A DNA stretch of 64,000 nt from Apteryx mantelli (Eukaryota > Chordata > Aves > Apterygiformes > Apterygidae), in NCBI RefSeq assembly GCF_036417845.1, contig NC_089981.1, positions 39,748,668-39,812,667 on the forward strand, given 5' to 3'. The notes under the pieces were generated by a model, which did not search any database, was not told the DNA's origin, and saw only the letters and a list, made by a program, of their open reading frames with translations. Position 1 is the stretch's first letter, and the number at the start of each line of letters is the position of its first letter. Positions 1 to 29,601 of this stretch are shown here, piece by piece. The translations under genes were made by a program, and so were the position numbers.

Positions 1-17287
<17,287 letters not shown>

Positions 17288-17750
17288 ACCGTGCCACAGA
17301 GATTTACTCTGTTCTTGAATTTTGCATCCGCATAACTGCAGGACAACCTGCTGAAGACATTAATGAATGTAGCAGACTTCCGCACAAATATACAAGCGTT
17401 TTACAGGCTTGATTTATTAAGTTTTCAAGTGCCTATACCTGTATGGGAAATGGAAAGTAACTCAAGCTAACAACCCTAGTGCCTTTCAACACTAGTGCTC
17501 TGTTTGTTAACAATGTATCGTGTTTTTAAGGAAACCTGTAATTAAAAAATGTCTTCATTTCTAGAAGCAAGCATAAGTTTAATCAAAATATTGCTTTTTT
17601 TGTTTGTTTTTTTTCATTGCAAGACTTTTCTGGTTAAATTACAGAATAAAACTTCTATACTGATACTGATTATCATTAGGGCTCATGTTCATGTTAATAA
17701 ATTGATGTTGCTTGTTATTTCTAATAAAATAGAATTGACATTTTGTATTT
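17288..17750 (+). promoter_or_regulatory. CAT: CAT 3' UTR with proximal polyadenylation signals
   Basis: This follows the CAT stop codon. AATAAA hexamers occur at 17645-17650, 17696-17701 and 17723-17728. The last is followed by a T/G-rich stretch (ttttgtattttta), so the short-form mRNA end is probably near 17750. The exact end is inferred. Confidence 0.6.
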
Positions 17751-19065
17751 TTAGACATTACTTCTGGAATGCAAAAATGAAATTCAAAGGAAATAATACA
17801 TGTGCAATAGTTTGCTTAAAATACTGTGTATTTCTAGTTCCTTATGGTATAAATGAAACTAAAAAGTTTAATCTCTCTATATATTGATTCTTATTGCTAA
17901 TACCTGTTTTAGGATGATAAAGCTTTGCATATTTACTAATGCTAGGTTGGATATACCTGACGTAAGTGAGATAGGAAAGAATATTTTCTAACTCCATACA
18001 CTTCACAACAAAACTGATTACATCTTAAGAATCTTTAGAGGGGAAAAAATTGTCCTTCCTAGTCTATAAGAATTTAATTGGAAAGTATTAATTTTTCAAA
18101 TGTCTGAGAAATTAACCTCAGCATAAGCATTTTTATTTTGGCCAAATTCAAGCTCAGGCAGCTTTAAAACTATTCCTTACAGTTTTTGAAATCCTGTTAT
18201 TTTACTGGCTTAATCTTAATGTTGCTATTTATTATTCAAGCCAGAGCTGTTTTCTTTTCAAAAAAATCACACTTTCACTGAAATGGCATGTGTATGTATA
18301 TGCATATATAAAACCCCTCTGATTTTATGAATATTAGACCATTGTCTAGTGTTTGGAGTTTAATTCATCAGTGCAAAAGGATTTGGAACCCTTTGGACTG
18401 AAAAGTATTCCCTGTTACCACTTAGATCCAAAGGAGTCTCTTTAGCATAGTAATATTGTCTTCAGTCTTTGAGTATAATTGCCAATTAGCTCTTAGAAAC
18501 TGAGACAAAAAGAAAGTGTTTATATTTGAGAACTTAGAGCAAGGATTGAATGACCATTATGGAATTTCTGGAGTTACCTTGGTTGAATATGTACAACATT
18601 GGACTAAAAGCATATCATCAGCATCTGAATGCTTTACCATAAAAGGATACAACAAAGCAAGGCTTGAATTACTGATTTATAAGTGCTAAAATCCCACCTT
18701 GATTTTTTTGCTCAGGTAGTTATTTGGGAAGGATTATTCTGTTAGGGGGTAATCATGTTTAAGCTGATTGAGTTTTGGATAAAAACCTGTCATACCTATT
18801 GCACGCTGAAGTTAGTCATAACAGACAAAAATGTCTTTGAAGTGCACTTGGCAGGACCAGGCAATTGCCACATCTCAAATCCTGGCCAGTTTTAGTGACT
18901 GTTCTGTTGGCTATTTTGTCTTCTTCCCTTGCCAAAGGAAAGATCACTGTAAACATATAATTAGTCCAGATACCAGTTCCACAGCATCACCTTTAGTGTG
19001 ATATATTTGCTTTCCTTATTTACCTGCTGATATTGCCTCATTACCATTTGGATCACAAGAAGCAT
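17751..19065. other. Intergenic stretch after CAT
   Basis: This is AT-rich sequence between the proximal CAT poly(A) signals and the first recognisable relic of the duplicated catalase. A relic of exon 1 of that copy, if any survives, should lie here; I could not recognise one. I see no other gene. Confidence 0.5.
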
Positions 19066-19186
19066 GAATGACGATACAAAGAATTTCAGAGCCCAGCTAC
19101 TAGTTCTCAACTCAACCAAATCTTATACAAATTTCTCAAATCATAGCAACTTTTCGATACTGGGGACATTTGTGTGTCCTTGAACT
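19066..19186 (+). pseudogene. Relic of catalase-copy exon 2 (tentative)
   Basis: One frame reads RAQLLVLNS where CAT exon 2 reads RGPLLVQDV. It continues with YTNFSNHSN opposite FTDEMAHFD, then an Ile and a Val in register with the real exon. The essential His segment is not recognisable. It is weak alone and accepted mainly because it precedes the exon 3 relic on the same strand. Confidence 0.4.
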
Positions 19187-19595
19187 GAATTTTGAATAGG
19201 AATACTTCCTGTGGTGTTTTTTTTCTTTTAAGTGTGAATTGGCCTTCCAAGAAGTGAAGGCAGATAGATAAAGAAGAGTTGGTATTAAGTGTTGTTCCAT
19301 TAAGTGGAAGCATTGTAGAAAGCTGCTTCTACTCAAACTCATTTATCTGTTAATCTGTTGTGAAAAATTGACATGCTGTGTGATAGATGCAGTAAAATAA
19401 TATAAAATGATAGTCTGCTTTACTGTGGATTTTTACCTGATCAGGCTAGTAGGAGCAGCTGAAAGAGCCACATAAATGGGTAGGAATACTTCTTGCTAGA
19501 ACATAGAATCCTAATAACTCTTGGAAAAGAATAAGCCAGACTTGTTCTTTAATTTTGGTGGTTTCTGCTAAATATTGTCTTGCTTCTATTTCTGA

Positions 19596-19601
19596 AATAA
19601 A
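19596..19601 (+). promoter_or_regulatory. Candidate distal CAT polyadenylation signal
   Basis: AATAAA followed about 25-60 nt later by a strongly GT-rich stretch (tgtctgttttgtttttgtg), a good match to a poly(A) signal plus downstream element. If used by CAT, the 3' UTR would be about 2.3 kb and would run through the relic catalase exon 2 described at 19066. Use of the site is not shown by the sequence. Confidence 0.35.
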
Positions 19602-19685
19602 GAACTAAATTTAAAAACCTCTTGGCTGCGTATTGTCTGTTTTGTTTTTGTGAGCATGTGTTTTCAAAGAGGTTATTCAATCTAG

Positions 19686-19785
19686 ATGATTCATACCTTC
19701 AGCTGTGTTTTGGAAATTGTGCAAAAGCTGTTCAAGTTTTGGGGAAGTAGATGCTATTTCAGAAATCAGTTATTTGGACTGCCAA
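19686..19785 (+). pseudogene. Relic of catalase-copy exon 3
   Basis: One frame reads SYLQLCFGNCAKAVQVLGK opposite GYFEVT...[13 protein letters not shown] of CAT, with small in-frame deletions. A TAG stop follows directly, and the end (tggactgcc then aagg) resembles the CAT exon end tccactgtc with its gtaagg donor. It is in the expected position between the exon 2 and exon 4 relics. Confidence 0.55.
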
Positions 19786-21198
19786 GGACTAAATTCTGCT
19801 CAGCTCTGATTTGTCAAATTACCTGTTAGGCTCCTCTGTCAGTGATTTGTAAGCCTTTGGGGAAAAGGAAGGCTACTCAGATCTGTAGTAAAACAGTGCC
19901 TATAATTGTGTGCGCTGCATGAACGGGAAAAAATTGCTGTCCCACTTTACTGTGGCTTTTGTTGATTATGCCTTGCTTAAGTCTCTATTTGTTGAAGAAC
20001 CTTTTGTTATTTTTCATCTAAAATCCTCAGTCGTGATTTACAGAATTGTTGTGAGACTATTGAGGCCATTCAGTTTTTCAGAGTTCACTTACATTCTAAG
20101 GAAGGAGAGTTATTTTTAGTAGTTTTATTTTCAACTTTGCATATTTTGTTAAACACTTGAAATATGTCCCAAAGGTACTACATAGCCTTTCAAAAGGCTG
20201 TCAGTACAGAGATTTATTCTACTGTTTGTATTACACAAATGTTTAGTTCAGTTTAACTCTGTTATTTATAAACTGCTTTTCTTAAATTGCAGTCATTTAC
20301 TTTTTTTCCCGAATCACTACTTTTTACTTCATATGCAAGGAACTGTGGCATAGCCAGGTAAAAACCACTGGGAGAATGATGATTACTAGTAAATGTGGTA
20401 GTTTAGAGTAGAGCTTGGGCTAATATTTGGATGGTGGCACTCAGATTGGAGAGTCAAGCACTAGGTGATGAGGAAGAGTGAGGAAACATCTTATGCAGTA
20501 ATACTGAAAAGACATGTAGACTGCAGCTACCTTTATTTTGAAAACTCACAATTTCAACACGGTTTTGCTTAAAAGCCTGACCTCTGTTCTGTGCTCCAAA
20601 CTGACTGTGACAGGCATTACAAAGTAAAACTATGCTCATGCAAAAGATGGAGTTAGGCCACACTGGAAGAACAGTAATCTTATTTGTTCAAAAAAGATAA
20701 ATCTGTGTTACAGCTACTTTGAGAATAAAAATGCTGTTTATGTGACATGGCATAATCTCACTTGTATACGTAGACTGTATTCTGCTCAAGTCAAATCAAA
20801 TACTCTTATGATATGTGGCTGCTGTATATTTTTCAGTTATGTGTTAAGAAGGATTGCTCAGCTGCTTCCTATAATCCTTTTAAGGTAGGTATCCATCTCT
20901 AATAATGGAACTAGGAATGAATTTGAAACTTATGTTTTGGAAATTACTCAACAGCTGCTGTAGGACTATCTCTCCTTGTGGGTCCTTCCTGTTTATTTCT
21001 TGGTAGATTTTTTTTTTTTTCCCTTCCCCTCTTCCAGAATCTTTGGACTTGAATAGCTACAGAACATAGCAGATTCCAGTAATTCAGTGTGTATCCGTTC
21101 AAATGGGCTGTAGCAGGAGATGAGCAAGTCTGTGGAATTACTACATCATCTCCAGAGAAAGGTGAGGTTTGGATCTGATAGTTACCTCTTTAGGGCTT

Positions 21199-21213
21199 CC
21201 CCCCCCCCCCCCC
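21199..21213. repeat. C homopolymer run
   Basis: Fifteen consecutive C bases between relic catalase exons 3 and 4. Its length is a likely sequencing or assembly uncertainty. Confidence 0.9.
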
Positions 21214-21344
21214 AGTCTACCTGAATTCCTTTCCTGAATCCAGTCACCTCACTGCCTGGTGAAAAGCATAGCTGGAAATTGTCTATTAAGCAGTGTGTAG
21301 GTGTCCCTAACCAGCATCCATAAAATCAGTCATGTTGGGTGGAG

Positions 21345-21441
21345 TAGGAGTCACTTGATCTATCAAGTAGTAGATGTTCTACACCTATTCTTGATCTTGG
21401 AGGGGAATGCTGTCTGTACACTTGAAATCTGATGCATGAAC
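21345..21441 (+). pseudogene. Relic of catalase-copy exon 4 (tentative)
   Basis: Short blocks match CAT exon 4 in order: atg-ttctacac opposite atgaaattctatac, gatcttgg-gggaat opposite gatcttgtgggaaat, and CTT GAA ATC TGA opposite the codons for FFIR, consistent with CGA decaying to TGA. The blocks lie in different frames, so frameshifts must separate them. Confidence 0.4.
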
Positions 21442-22420
21442 TCTGAGAAGCAGATGTGTGAGTCACCATTTTCTCACAGAATGATGTAAAGGAAGAATCT
21501 TTCCTCACCCAATAACACAAAAGGAGGAGATTGTGCTATGTGAAGGTTCAAACCGGTCTTATGCCTGAGAACACCTGAACCCATGTTTCACATGTGAATG
21601 CCTGAGTATATTTTGAGCTGGGGCTCCACCAATCTTTCTTTTGGAACTTGCATTTTATCTACAAGTTAAATAATTGGATGAGAAGGAATATGAGGAAATG
21701 TCTCTAATTTCTTACTAGGTTAAAGTTATGGGCAACAGTTCCTGATGCTAAGAAACATGAATCAGCATCACAAACAGTAGAGTGAATGTACACTAGAGAT
21801 GGACTTCAAGGTGCCTACCTGTTTTACAGTTTACTACAGTTCTAGGGTATGTATCAAGTTTCACAGTTAATGTTAGTTTTGAAACCTTAAGTGGCTTAAT
21901 CTGAAGGTTTGTCATGAGGAAAATTTCCTCAAAGACGGAGCTTTGCTAGTAGTTTGGGCCTTCTTACAAAGCTTATTTTCAGCTGTGTTAAGAACTGTCT
22001 TTTAACATCACAGATGGGAATTTCACACAATATCCAAACACTTAGTCATGAGAAGTGTGTTCATGGTGTCACTACAGAGCTTTGTAGCCTGCATACTGAA
22101 AGGAAAAGATGATGGCACAGTTCTTCCTTTTTCTTTTTTTTTTTTCCCCTCCTGCGAATTTATTGAGCTTTTAATCAAAGTTTATAAAAGGTAACTACCA
22201 TAATTTTGGAAAGGTGAAAGCAATGCTTTCAGGGTTTTCTGTTATTAAACATTCAAAACTATTTAATGCAAGAGAATTTTACCTTCAAGAGCTATCTATC
22301 CCTTCTTTTCAATTTATTTGAAGTCCTCACTCTGCCTGTGGACTTGTTTCTGTCTTGTGGCCTTCCCTTTCTTCCCTCCTTCTGGGGGAAAGAAAGAAAA
22401 CAGATGTGTGGCCTGTGACT

Positions 22421-22537
22421 ATATTTCTCGGTACTAAACAACCAGGCACTGGGGAGGCTCATTTGGATAAACATGCACACACATGGTGTGGTCCAGAGTT
22501 TTGTTGTACAGTACTGAAGTCAGAACAACTCATTAAG
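22421..22537 (+). pseudogene. Relic of catalase-copy exon 5
   Basis: The segment shares ctcatttg and, further on, atggtgtgg with CAT exon 5. It stays open in one frame: GEAHLDKHAHTW opposite [13 protein letters not shown], ending LKSEQLIK opposite RPESLHQ. The donor position is conserved (ttaa then gtagac opposite tcaa then gtaaag). A few codons are inserted relative to CAT. Confidence 0.65.
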
Positions 22538-24093
22538 TAGACTTATGTGCCAGAACTCTGCATGTTTTAAAAGGCAGTAATACCCTAGCCTCAAGCCAAA
22601 CATTTCTGCCCTTTGAGTTTTGCTTGTTATAGAGTCTGGTGCTTCAAACCAATATTGCAGAAGTGGCTTAATCCAGTGATGCGCTGCATGTTTTTATCTC
22701 TTGTTGATGCTAGATTACATGTAGCAGATATGCAATTCATGGTAAAGCTTGACCTTTCCTCCCAGGCAATATTCCAGAAGTCAATCTGAGTCTGTGTTTG
22801 AGCTCTTGATTGTGTGCAGTTGACACATCGGTCATGACATTCAAAGTTGGATTTGAACATAGCCTGGACTTGACTCAAAGGCTGTTTTAAGCAGAACTGG
22901 AAAGAGAACCAAGGCTCTATCTTGATTGATTGTAAATGAAATTAAGGCAAATTTGCCAAATTTGTGGTTTGTGTCTCAATAATTGCTAGATTTTCACTAG
23001 GATCTTGACCCATAATCAGAACTAAAGATTTTTATGATCTGTGCTGTACTGTCATCTCACGAATAGTTGTGTAAGGTACCTGCAAAGACTGCATCACACT
23101 TCCTTTGTCTACTGTCTCATATAGAAGGTATTGGTGTATTTTTCTTATGATTGCTGTTTTAGCTGATGTGGAAGTTGTCTGATGAAATATGTGCTTTTAA
23201 AGCCAGCTGAATGAATGTTTTGTTTCAGTTAATTCAAGAAGTGCACAGCTAGTAGATGTGTTTTACCCAGAACATCATGCTTATGTCTGTGATTACTGAA
23301 CTTTTGACTTTACTTACTGTTTGATGTATTCATGCATGCTGGTTCTCTCAAATACATATCGATTCACAGCAATATGTATCTTAACTTTTTGAATTATGGA
23401 TCTTTTGAATATTAGTTCAGTTGGATAACGGTAACCTTTATTAGAAAGTTCATAGGTAAGTCACGTACCAGTGACATCAATACTTCTCCTGCTGAAAATC
23501 ATGGATCTTTTTCTCTTCCCTCTCCCTCCTCCTCTCCTTCTCTCTCCTCTTCTCCTTTAGAAGTAAAAAACCTTAACCTCTGGAGATAAGATCGTAGTAG
23601 GAGAAAAACCTCACAACATATCGGAAGGACTGAGGCTCTGAGGCTCTCTTCTTGTTCAGGATGATGTTCTCAACACAACTTGGGTGGGAGATCATCCACA
23701 GTTGTGGGGATGGCTCATTTAGCCATGTGTAAAAGGTTACATGTGTAAAAGCTTATAAGTTTACATAGTTTGGGAAAGCTAATCAAGGCTAAACAATGAG
23801 ACAGTGGTGTAAACATGGTAGCAAGTGAAATAGCTTGGTATTCAGTTCACTGGCAATGATGATGCTTATACAGCCTGGGTTGCTGTGTAGAGGGTATATG
23901 ACTTAATAGTATGGTAAAAACTTAAACTTCATCGTCATGAGGTTCCACCCAAAGTCAAATTTCAACCTTAGTGCAGCTGGAAATCTCACTGGGTTGCATT
24001 CTGAAAGTAAACAGATCCCCAAGAGTCATGCTGAAATTTATTTTCAGGTCACATACTAAAGCTTAGTAAACCAATATTTGTGTGTTTTTCTAG

Positions 24094-24225
24094 GAAAAAA
24101 TAAAATATTTTTACATCCTTGTGACCAGAGCAAAATAGCTGTATCAAGGAGGTCTAATACTGTTACATGATTAATGGTAATGTTTCTCAGCCTACAGTTT
24201 ACAGCCTGACATGTTTCATTAAATG
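24094..24225 (+). pseudogene. Relic of catalase-copy exon 6
   Basis: Its length (132) is close to the real exon (126). It is preceded by a usable acceptor (tgtgtttttctag). It shares gattaatg and agtttac with CAT exon 6, so MINGNVSQPTVYS aligns with [12 protein letters not shown], with a few extra codons. Upstream, CDQSKI sits opposite SDRGIP. A TAA interrupts the frame before the last block. Confidence 0.55.
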
Positions 24226-24695
24226 ATATTACTTCACTCTTTACCTTGAAAGCAAACATTAGGCATAGGTTACCTAACATTTTTTTCAGAGGCACTTACA
24301 CACAGTGCCTTGATAGTTTCTTGAGGTTTGCCTAAGAAATGCTCACCTTTTGGTGTTAATTCATCTCGCTTAAATCATTACAAGATTAGAAAAGATAGTT
24401 TGCTTGGTTGCTGTAATTAAACTTGTCCAATGATTCAACTCAAAATCTGTAAAAGTATAATGGAAGGAGTCAGAAGAAGAACTTTGTCTGCTGTTTGATA
24501 GCATATGATAAACCACCAAAATGTTTTGTGTAGATTTTCTGCGTTTTTGCCTTCAGTGCTTGTTCTCTGCTGATTCCTCTCAGATTTTACCATTTTGAAA
24601 CTTTGACCAGTACAAACACTTTCTTCCTATTTGGGGAATACGATATTATTTATTTATTTATTTTTCAGTGCAATACATTTTTGTCTCACGATAAG

Positions 24696-24900
24696 ATTCT
24701 GATTCAGGATTGACATTAACAACCTCTGCTCAATTAACAGCCTCTGCTCAATTAGGCTGGTCGCTGTGCAAGTTTTCTTTCTTGAAGTCTTTCTTTATTT
24801 CAGTCTCAGATTCTAATAGGGTAGTGGCTGTCCAGAAATACCATTGAAATTGTGTGAAGAAGAGGGAAACTTAGTTCTATATCTCATTTTCTCTATTTGG
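24696..24900 (+). pseudogene. Relic of catalase-copy exon 7
   Basis: It starts tctgattcagga opposite actgatcaggg of CAT exon 7 (SDSGL versus TDQGI). Further on gattctaatagggtagtg aligns with gatcccgattatggaatacgtg, and ccattg...agggaaact is shared, followed by a pyrimidine-rich part opposite SWSFYIQ. It contains an 18-bp tandem duplication (24723-24754). The 3' third is not recognisable. Confidence 0.5.
24723..24754. repeat. 18-bp tandem duplication inside relic exon 7
   Basis: cctctgctcaatta occurs at 24723-24736 and again at 24741-24754. It disrupts the alignment of the relic exon to CAT exon 7. Confidence 0.9.
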
Positions 24901-26190
24901 GCTGTACTGGTGTGTGAAATTGTGAAAGGGTGAGGGGATGTCTACCAGGAAACCTGAATCCAAACACCAAATCTCTTATTTTGACTTCAGCTTGTATTAT
25001 TCAGTACATTGCAGGTACTTCACTCTCCTGGATCATGTCTAGCCTTCTTTTTCATTCCCCTTCACTTTTATGAAATAACTCAGTTAAACATTTATTTTCT
25101 TCGCCATTGTGTCATTATAGATCAAAAGAAAATACACAGAGCAATTGCCTGTTTGATCAAACATCTTCTTTTGTTTATGATGTACTGTATTAGAGAATGT
25201 CAGCCCAAATACAACATGACTAACCCTCTGCCTTGAGAGGAGGTCTGTATGACCTGTTCCCTACCTGCTTTGCTGAAGTAGCAGGTGCTAGACTCTGGCA
25301 AGCAAGCTAGCTGAACCAGTGCTGCTTTAAATTGCACAATAGTTGCTCTGCCTAAAGGAGTAATATTTAACAGAAGTTTAATACATTTTGCCTCACTTGC
25401 ATTTTTCCTGTACTTTTTCTGCTAAGCCCAGTGAAGTAAGGTGATAAGTCTGGTGTTACTTTTGCATAGCTTGAGATGAGGGAAAAATCAAAATTGACAC
25501 GTATTAAGGAGATTAAACCATGTAGTCACATAACTCTATATAATCACAGCTCTCCTGTTGTCCACAGGTTCTTGACAGTGTTCTTGGCTTTGTGGAGGGA
25601 AGTTGGAAAAGAGAGAATGAATAAACTTTTAGCCATTTATCTCTTTACTTTTTGCATACGTGCAGTAAAAGATGCTTTCAACACTCATTTCTTTTCTAAA
25701 TGCTGTTCTTTCTTTCTTTAGATTTAAAACAAATTACATGTTTTTCAGTGAGGTTATGCATCTGATAGGCATATATATACAAGTTTATGAAGAATGCAAG
25801 ATAAGGAATAGTTTCCGCAGTTTTATGAAATAACAGTGTGAATATGCTTTAAAAAGTTTGACTAAGATCTGTCATTTTCATATGTACAGGTTTTTGTTTA
25901 AAGATTTAGATGTTTTGTTATAATGCTGAATAGTAATTAATAAAGATGACTAATCTGAATGTGCTTATTACATTTACTTAATATTTAGCTCTTAATCTGA
26001 TGTGCCATATGTAAAATGAAATTTGTCATAGAGTGATACTTAAATCATACATGCCCCTTTTCAGAGGGAATTTGTAGGAAAAAATGCTTTATTTTAAATT
26101 AAAATATATGTTCAATATCACTGCTGGTGGAAACTGTCTGTCCTGGACTTCCTGTGTTCAAGATATGACCATCAAAAAATAATAAAATTT

Positions 26191-26245
26191 GCGTTTCACA
26201 GTTGAAGAAATAGAGGCTGTATTTTAGAATAGGTCACTTGAATGT
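26191..26245 (+). mobile_element. Possible short MIR-like relic
   Basis: The stretch tttcacagttgaagaaatag, followed by aggct and then ggtcacttg, resembles the first half of the MIR core. It lies between relic catalase exons 7 and 8. Too short to be sure. Confidence 0.35.
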
Positions 26246-26418
26246 TCTCTCTGTATTATTTCCATCATTCTACAGAAACCACATTTAGAGAAGATAGTCT
26301 AGTGGTGATAATTTTACTTCCACTCTGTTTTCATGTACCATAACTTCATTACATAAATGGTTCATTTTTTTATACTCTTCTGTTGGGTTGCATAACTGTA
26401 ATTTGTATGTGTTTACTT

Positions 26419-26547
26419 CTTTGGCCTCATGGTGATTATCTTCTTTGTAAAGTCTCACCAGCCTATTATTTTGCTGAGGTAATACAGGCAGCCTTTCATC
26501 CAGACTTATGCTACCTACCATTTGAAAATACTGATAAGATTGGTAGA
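26419..26547 (+). pseudogene. Relic of catalase-copy exon 8
   Basis: Very clear. It shares tttggcctcatggtga with CAT exon 8 and encodes WPHGDYLL, then after an in-frame 7-codon deletion AYYFAEVIQAAFHPD opposite [15 protein letters not shown], then FENTDK opposite IEPSPDK. The frame is open to a TGA at 26548. The acceptor AG is gone (ttct in place of ttacag). The - strand reading frame over 26285-26623 is only its shadow. Confidence 0.92.
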
Positions 26548-28994
26548 TGATAGCTGTGGAAAGATGGGCAACTCCTTGTGTTTGCTCTGGCATGGATCCA
26601 TGTTGCTTAGGTTTACTCCTCATTTATCTGCAGCCCTTCATATCACTCTTGCTCAACCTTCTTGCACACCTTTCCTCATTTGCACACTGCTCTGTGTAGT
26701 CAGATGGGTCCTCAGCTCATGAAAGCAGTTGCAGCTCTATTCTATTGTGTTTTGACTTACTGGGGTCCTGATGGCAAATTGTACTAGAAACCCAATGATC
26801 TCAAAGGTCCAAAATCAAATGCTGTTCTTAAATCAGGCCTCTCAGTTAGAAGAAATTATTTTAAAAGACTACTTAAAGTAATGACAGTGACTTATATAGG
26901 GATACTAATGTTATATTTTACCTTTTTAGCTATGGGTGTATGAGTAATGGGTTTGTGAATAACTGAAAAGAGTGACAGCACTCTGAGTCTTGGTTACACC
27001 TTATATTTCTCCCACACAGTTTTCAGGAATCACTTCTTTTACTTTCATGATTCTGGAACTGTACTTTGTGCTGTTAACCTTTAAACATTATTGCACATTT
27101 TCCAGGGCAGAAAATAGTTGGACTGATAGCAAATCTTTCAGATGTTCTGGCTGACGGTACCAGGTTAAAGGGTTGTAAGTAGAAGTCAGTGCTGAGTGTG
27201 GCTCAGCCTGAAGTATGCAATTCAGGTAATCATTGCACAAACAATGCAAAAGTCCATTCGTTATCTAATCAGAGACTTATTTATATCTTTCTTTTTACCA
27301 GGTGAGATTTTGTGTTCCCAAAGTCCGCTTTGCAAATATTAGTCTTTTATTTCAGGGTCTGAGGATATATTCACAATGACTAACTTTAGACAAAGAATAC
27401 TCTCCCTTACAAATTAAAGGAAAGATATTGGCTCTTCTAGAGGATGATTCAAAGTACCTCAGTTATCCTCTTTCTATGGCTCGCCTTGTGGTTGGCAGAG
27501 CCAATATCTGTGTCCACTCAAATAATTCAATTTGCTCTTCAGGTCTCAAAAGTGCCTTAAGTTTGATGTTGACACACACAAAGGTCTATAGCTCATTTGA
27601 GTCCCTGAGTTCAGATCCTGTATTTTTGTTCCCTTATACCACATGGCTAGTGCCCAAGATCAAATGACTGGCATTCAACCTTGTGTCACACAAATTTAAA
27701 AAGTAGCCAGGATGTATTTCTGAGCAAGAGAATTGCTGAATCATGACAAGTTCACGTGGCCGTGGAAACCAAACTTGCATAAACAACTATCCAACTCTAC
27801 CCTGTTCCCTGCTTTTTTTGTCCCACCTTTCTCATGTTATTTTATATGACCCAAATTCTCAGTTTCATTTCCAGAGCTTTTCTGACTCTTTGTCTGCTCC
27901 ATCTTCTGACTGCTTTACATCTGTTGACAACTATTTTCTCCTAATCTGCCTATTCAAAGCAGTATTAAAAAAAAAAAAAGTCACTGTTCTGCAATCCTCC
28001 TTTCCGCAGTGAGCCAATATGGTTTCGAAGAACAGTAGCTGTTTATCATTCATTCTCATCACACTGACATGTAAGCCTCACAGAGAGACGAGGAAGTTTA
28101 CTACCCTCCCAAACTTTCTAGGATGCTTGGAAATATGATGTGACTTCCTATACCTATATAGCATGTATGAGCTCCAGAAATGCAATATAAAAGAGTCCCA
28201 TGCAACATGAAATAGGAAGCAATAAAAACCATTTTACTACGTTTAGTCAAAAAGTACTCAGACCTAGTTGTCTGAGTTGGCTAGGAAAATCATAGGTCTA
28301 TGGTTAGAGATTTTTCTTCCTCCTCTGTAGAGACAGCACAGACTGCCCAGACTTAGTACATACATCTCGATGCCAAATTATTACCACCACTAGGAAACAG
28401 CTGTATTGTTCATAAACACAACATATTTTTCCACTCCCTAAAGAGGGAGCCTAGAGAGACCGCCATTACTGCATAACAGTACGTAACAGTCTTTTAATCA
28501 TTAATTAAGTACTTTAAAAATGGTTTGTTTTTAAAAATACTGAAAGCTCACAGATTTTGCAAGTCATTGTGAATTGGCTTATTGAACTCTCTAAAGATGG
28601 GTCAAGCAGCCTAATTTTAATCTCTCTTCTGTGAAAATTATTCCCATTTCTATATGGAAATAACAAAAGAAAGTGATAGTGCATGGGTACTGGAAAGGTT
28701 GAGAACAGAAACTCCACTTTATTTGAGAAATTTAATTTCTGCATTTAATTTGTGTTTGTTCAAGAATTAAACATTATTAAATATCAACAGTGAAACACTT
28801 CCCACAGAACTGTTTATTGAAGTGATTGCAATTAAAGGCTAAACAACAAAATATGTTCTGTTGGCAATCATAAGATTGCTAAACATCCAAAATGCCAAGG
28901 TAGCTTTAGAATTGTCATTTCTCATCAGTGGTGGTGTTATGACTGCAGAGATAGTGTGATATAAATCACCATGGACTAGAACCCATTTGTGACA

Positions 28995-29126
28995 GGCCTT
29001 GCAGTCTTCTCATATGCCAATACAGATAATTGTCTAAGCATCAGCTGCCTATAAATTATCTTTTCAGAACTGGTGTCATGTACTACCAGAGAGATGAGCC
29101 AATGCATGCATCCAAGATCCAAATGT
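28995..29126 (+). pseudogene. Relic of catalase-copy exon 9
   Basis: Very clear. FRTGVMYYQRDEPM aligns with [14 protein letters not shown] of CAT; by hand count 41 of 60 bases from ttcagaac onwards are identical. Upstream VFSYANTD aligns with LFAYPDTH, so the Tyr codon for the proximal haem ligand survives, but a deletion and frameshift separate the two blocks and a TAA lies in the upstream frame. The end still shows taatg shortly after the former donor. Confidence 0.92.
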
Positions 29127-29583
29127 AGTAATGTTTAAATATACTGCTAAGGATTATGCATGGAATGTAAATACAAATATTTCTTCCCTATATTTGTGAG
29201 TGAATTCTACTAGTTCCAGAACAGAAGCAGGCTGTAATTAGCAGATATTCTACCCCATTTTGTGCTGTTTCATAGACAGTGGCTTTTAGTTGTGTAATAT
29301 AAAGGTCAAATTGGTATCAAAAAGAAGCTTTTTAGTAATAATTTTTACTAAGAGTCTCAAGTTATGTAGCTAGCATGAGGCCAACATTTACAGCATTATG
29401 TTATTCTTACAGTGAAAATCCAGTGGGTTAAGGGTATGGATCAAGAAAAGTCCGGTTCTAAAACTGGTCTGGAGATAGCTACCTTCTAGGTTCCCTCTGC
29501 ATATCAGAAGGGCCCATGTTTCATATGCCTGAAAAATATGCAGACCTAAGAAATAGATACCTTAAAATTTGCATTCAAGCTGG

Positions 29584-29601
29584 TATACATACATACATAC
29601 T
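29584..29601. repeat. Short (CATA)n run
   Basis: Four to five copies of cata between relic catalase exons 9 and 10. Confidence 0.9.

Noticed and set aside
17549-17887. 112-residue open frame after the CAT stop
   Set aside because: It lies in the CAT 3' UTR over poly(A) signals, is AT-driven (Ile/Leu/Phe/Lys-rich) and has no known similarity.
26285-26623. 112-residue open frame on the - strand
   Set aside because: It is the antisense shadow of the relic catalase exon 8, which is readable on the + strand.
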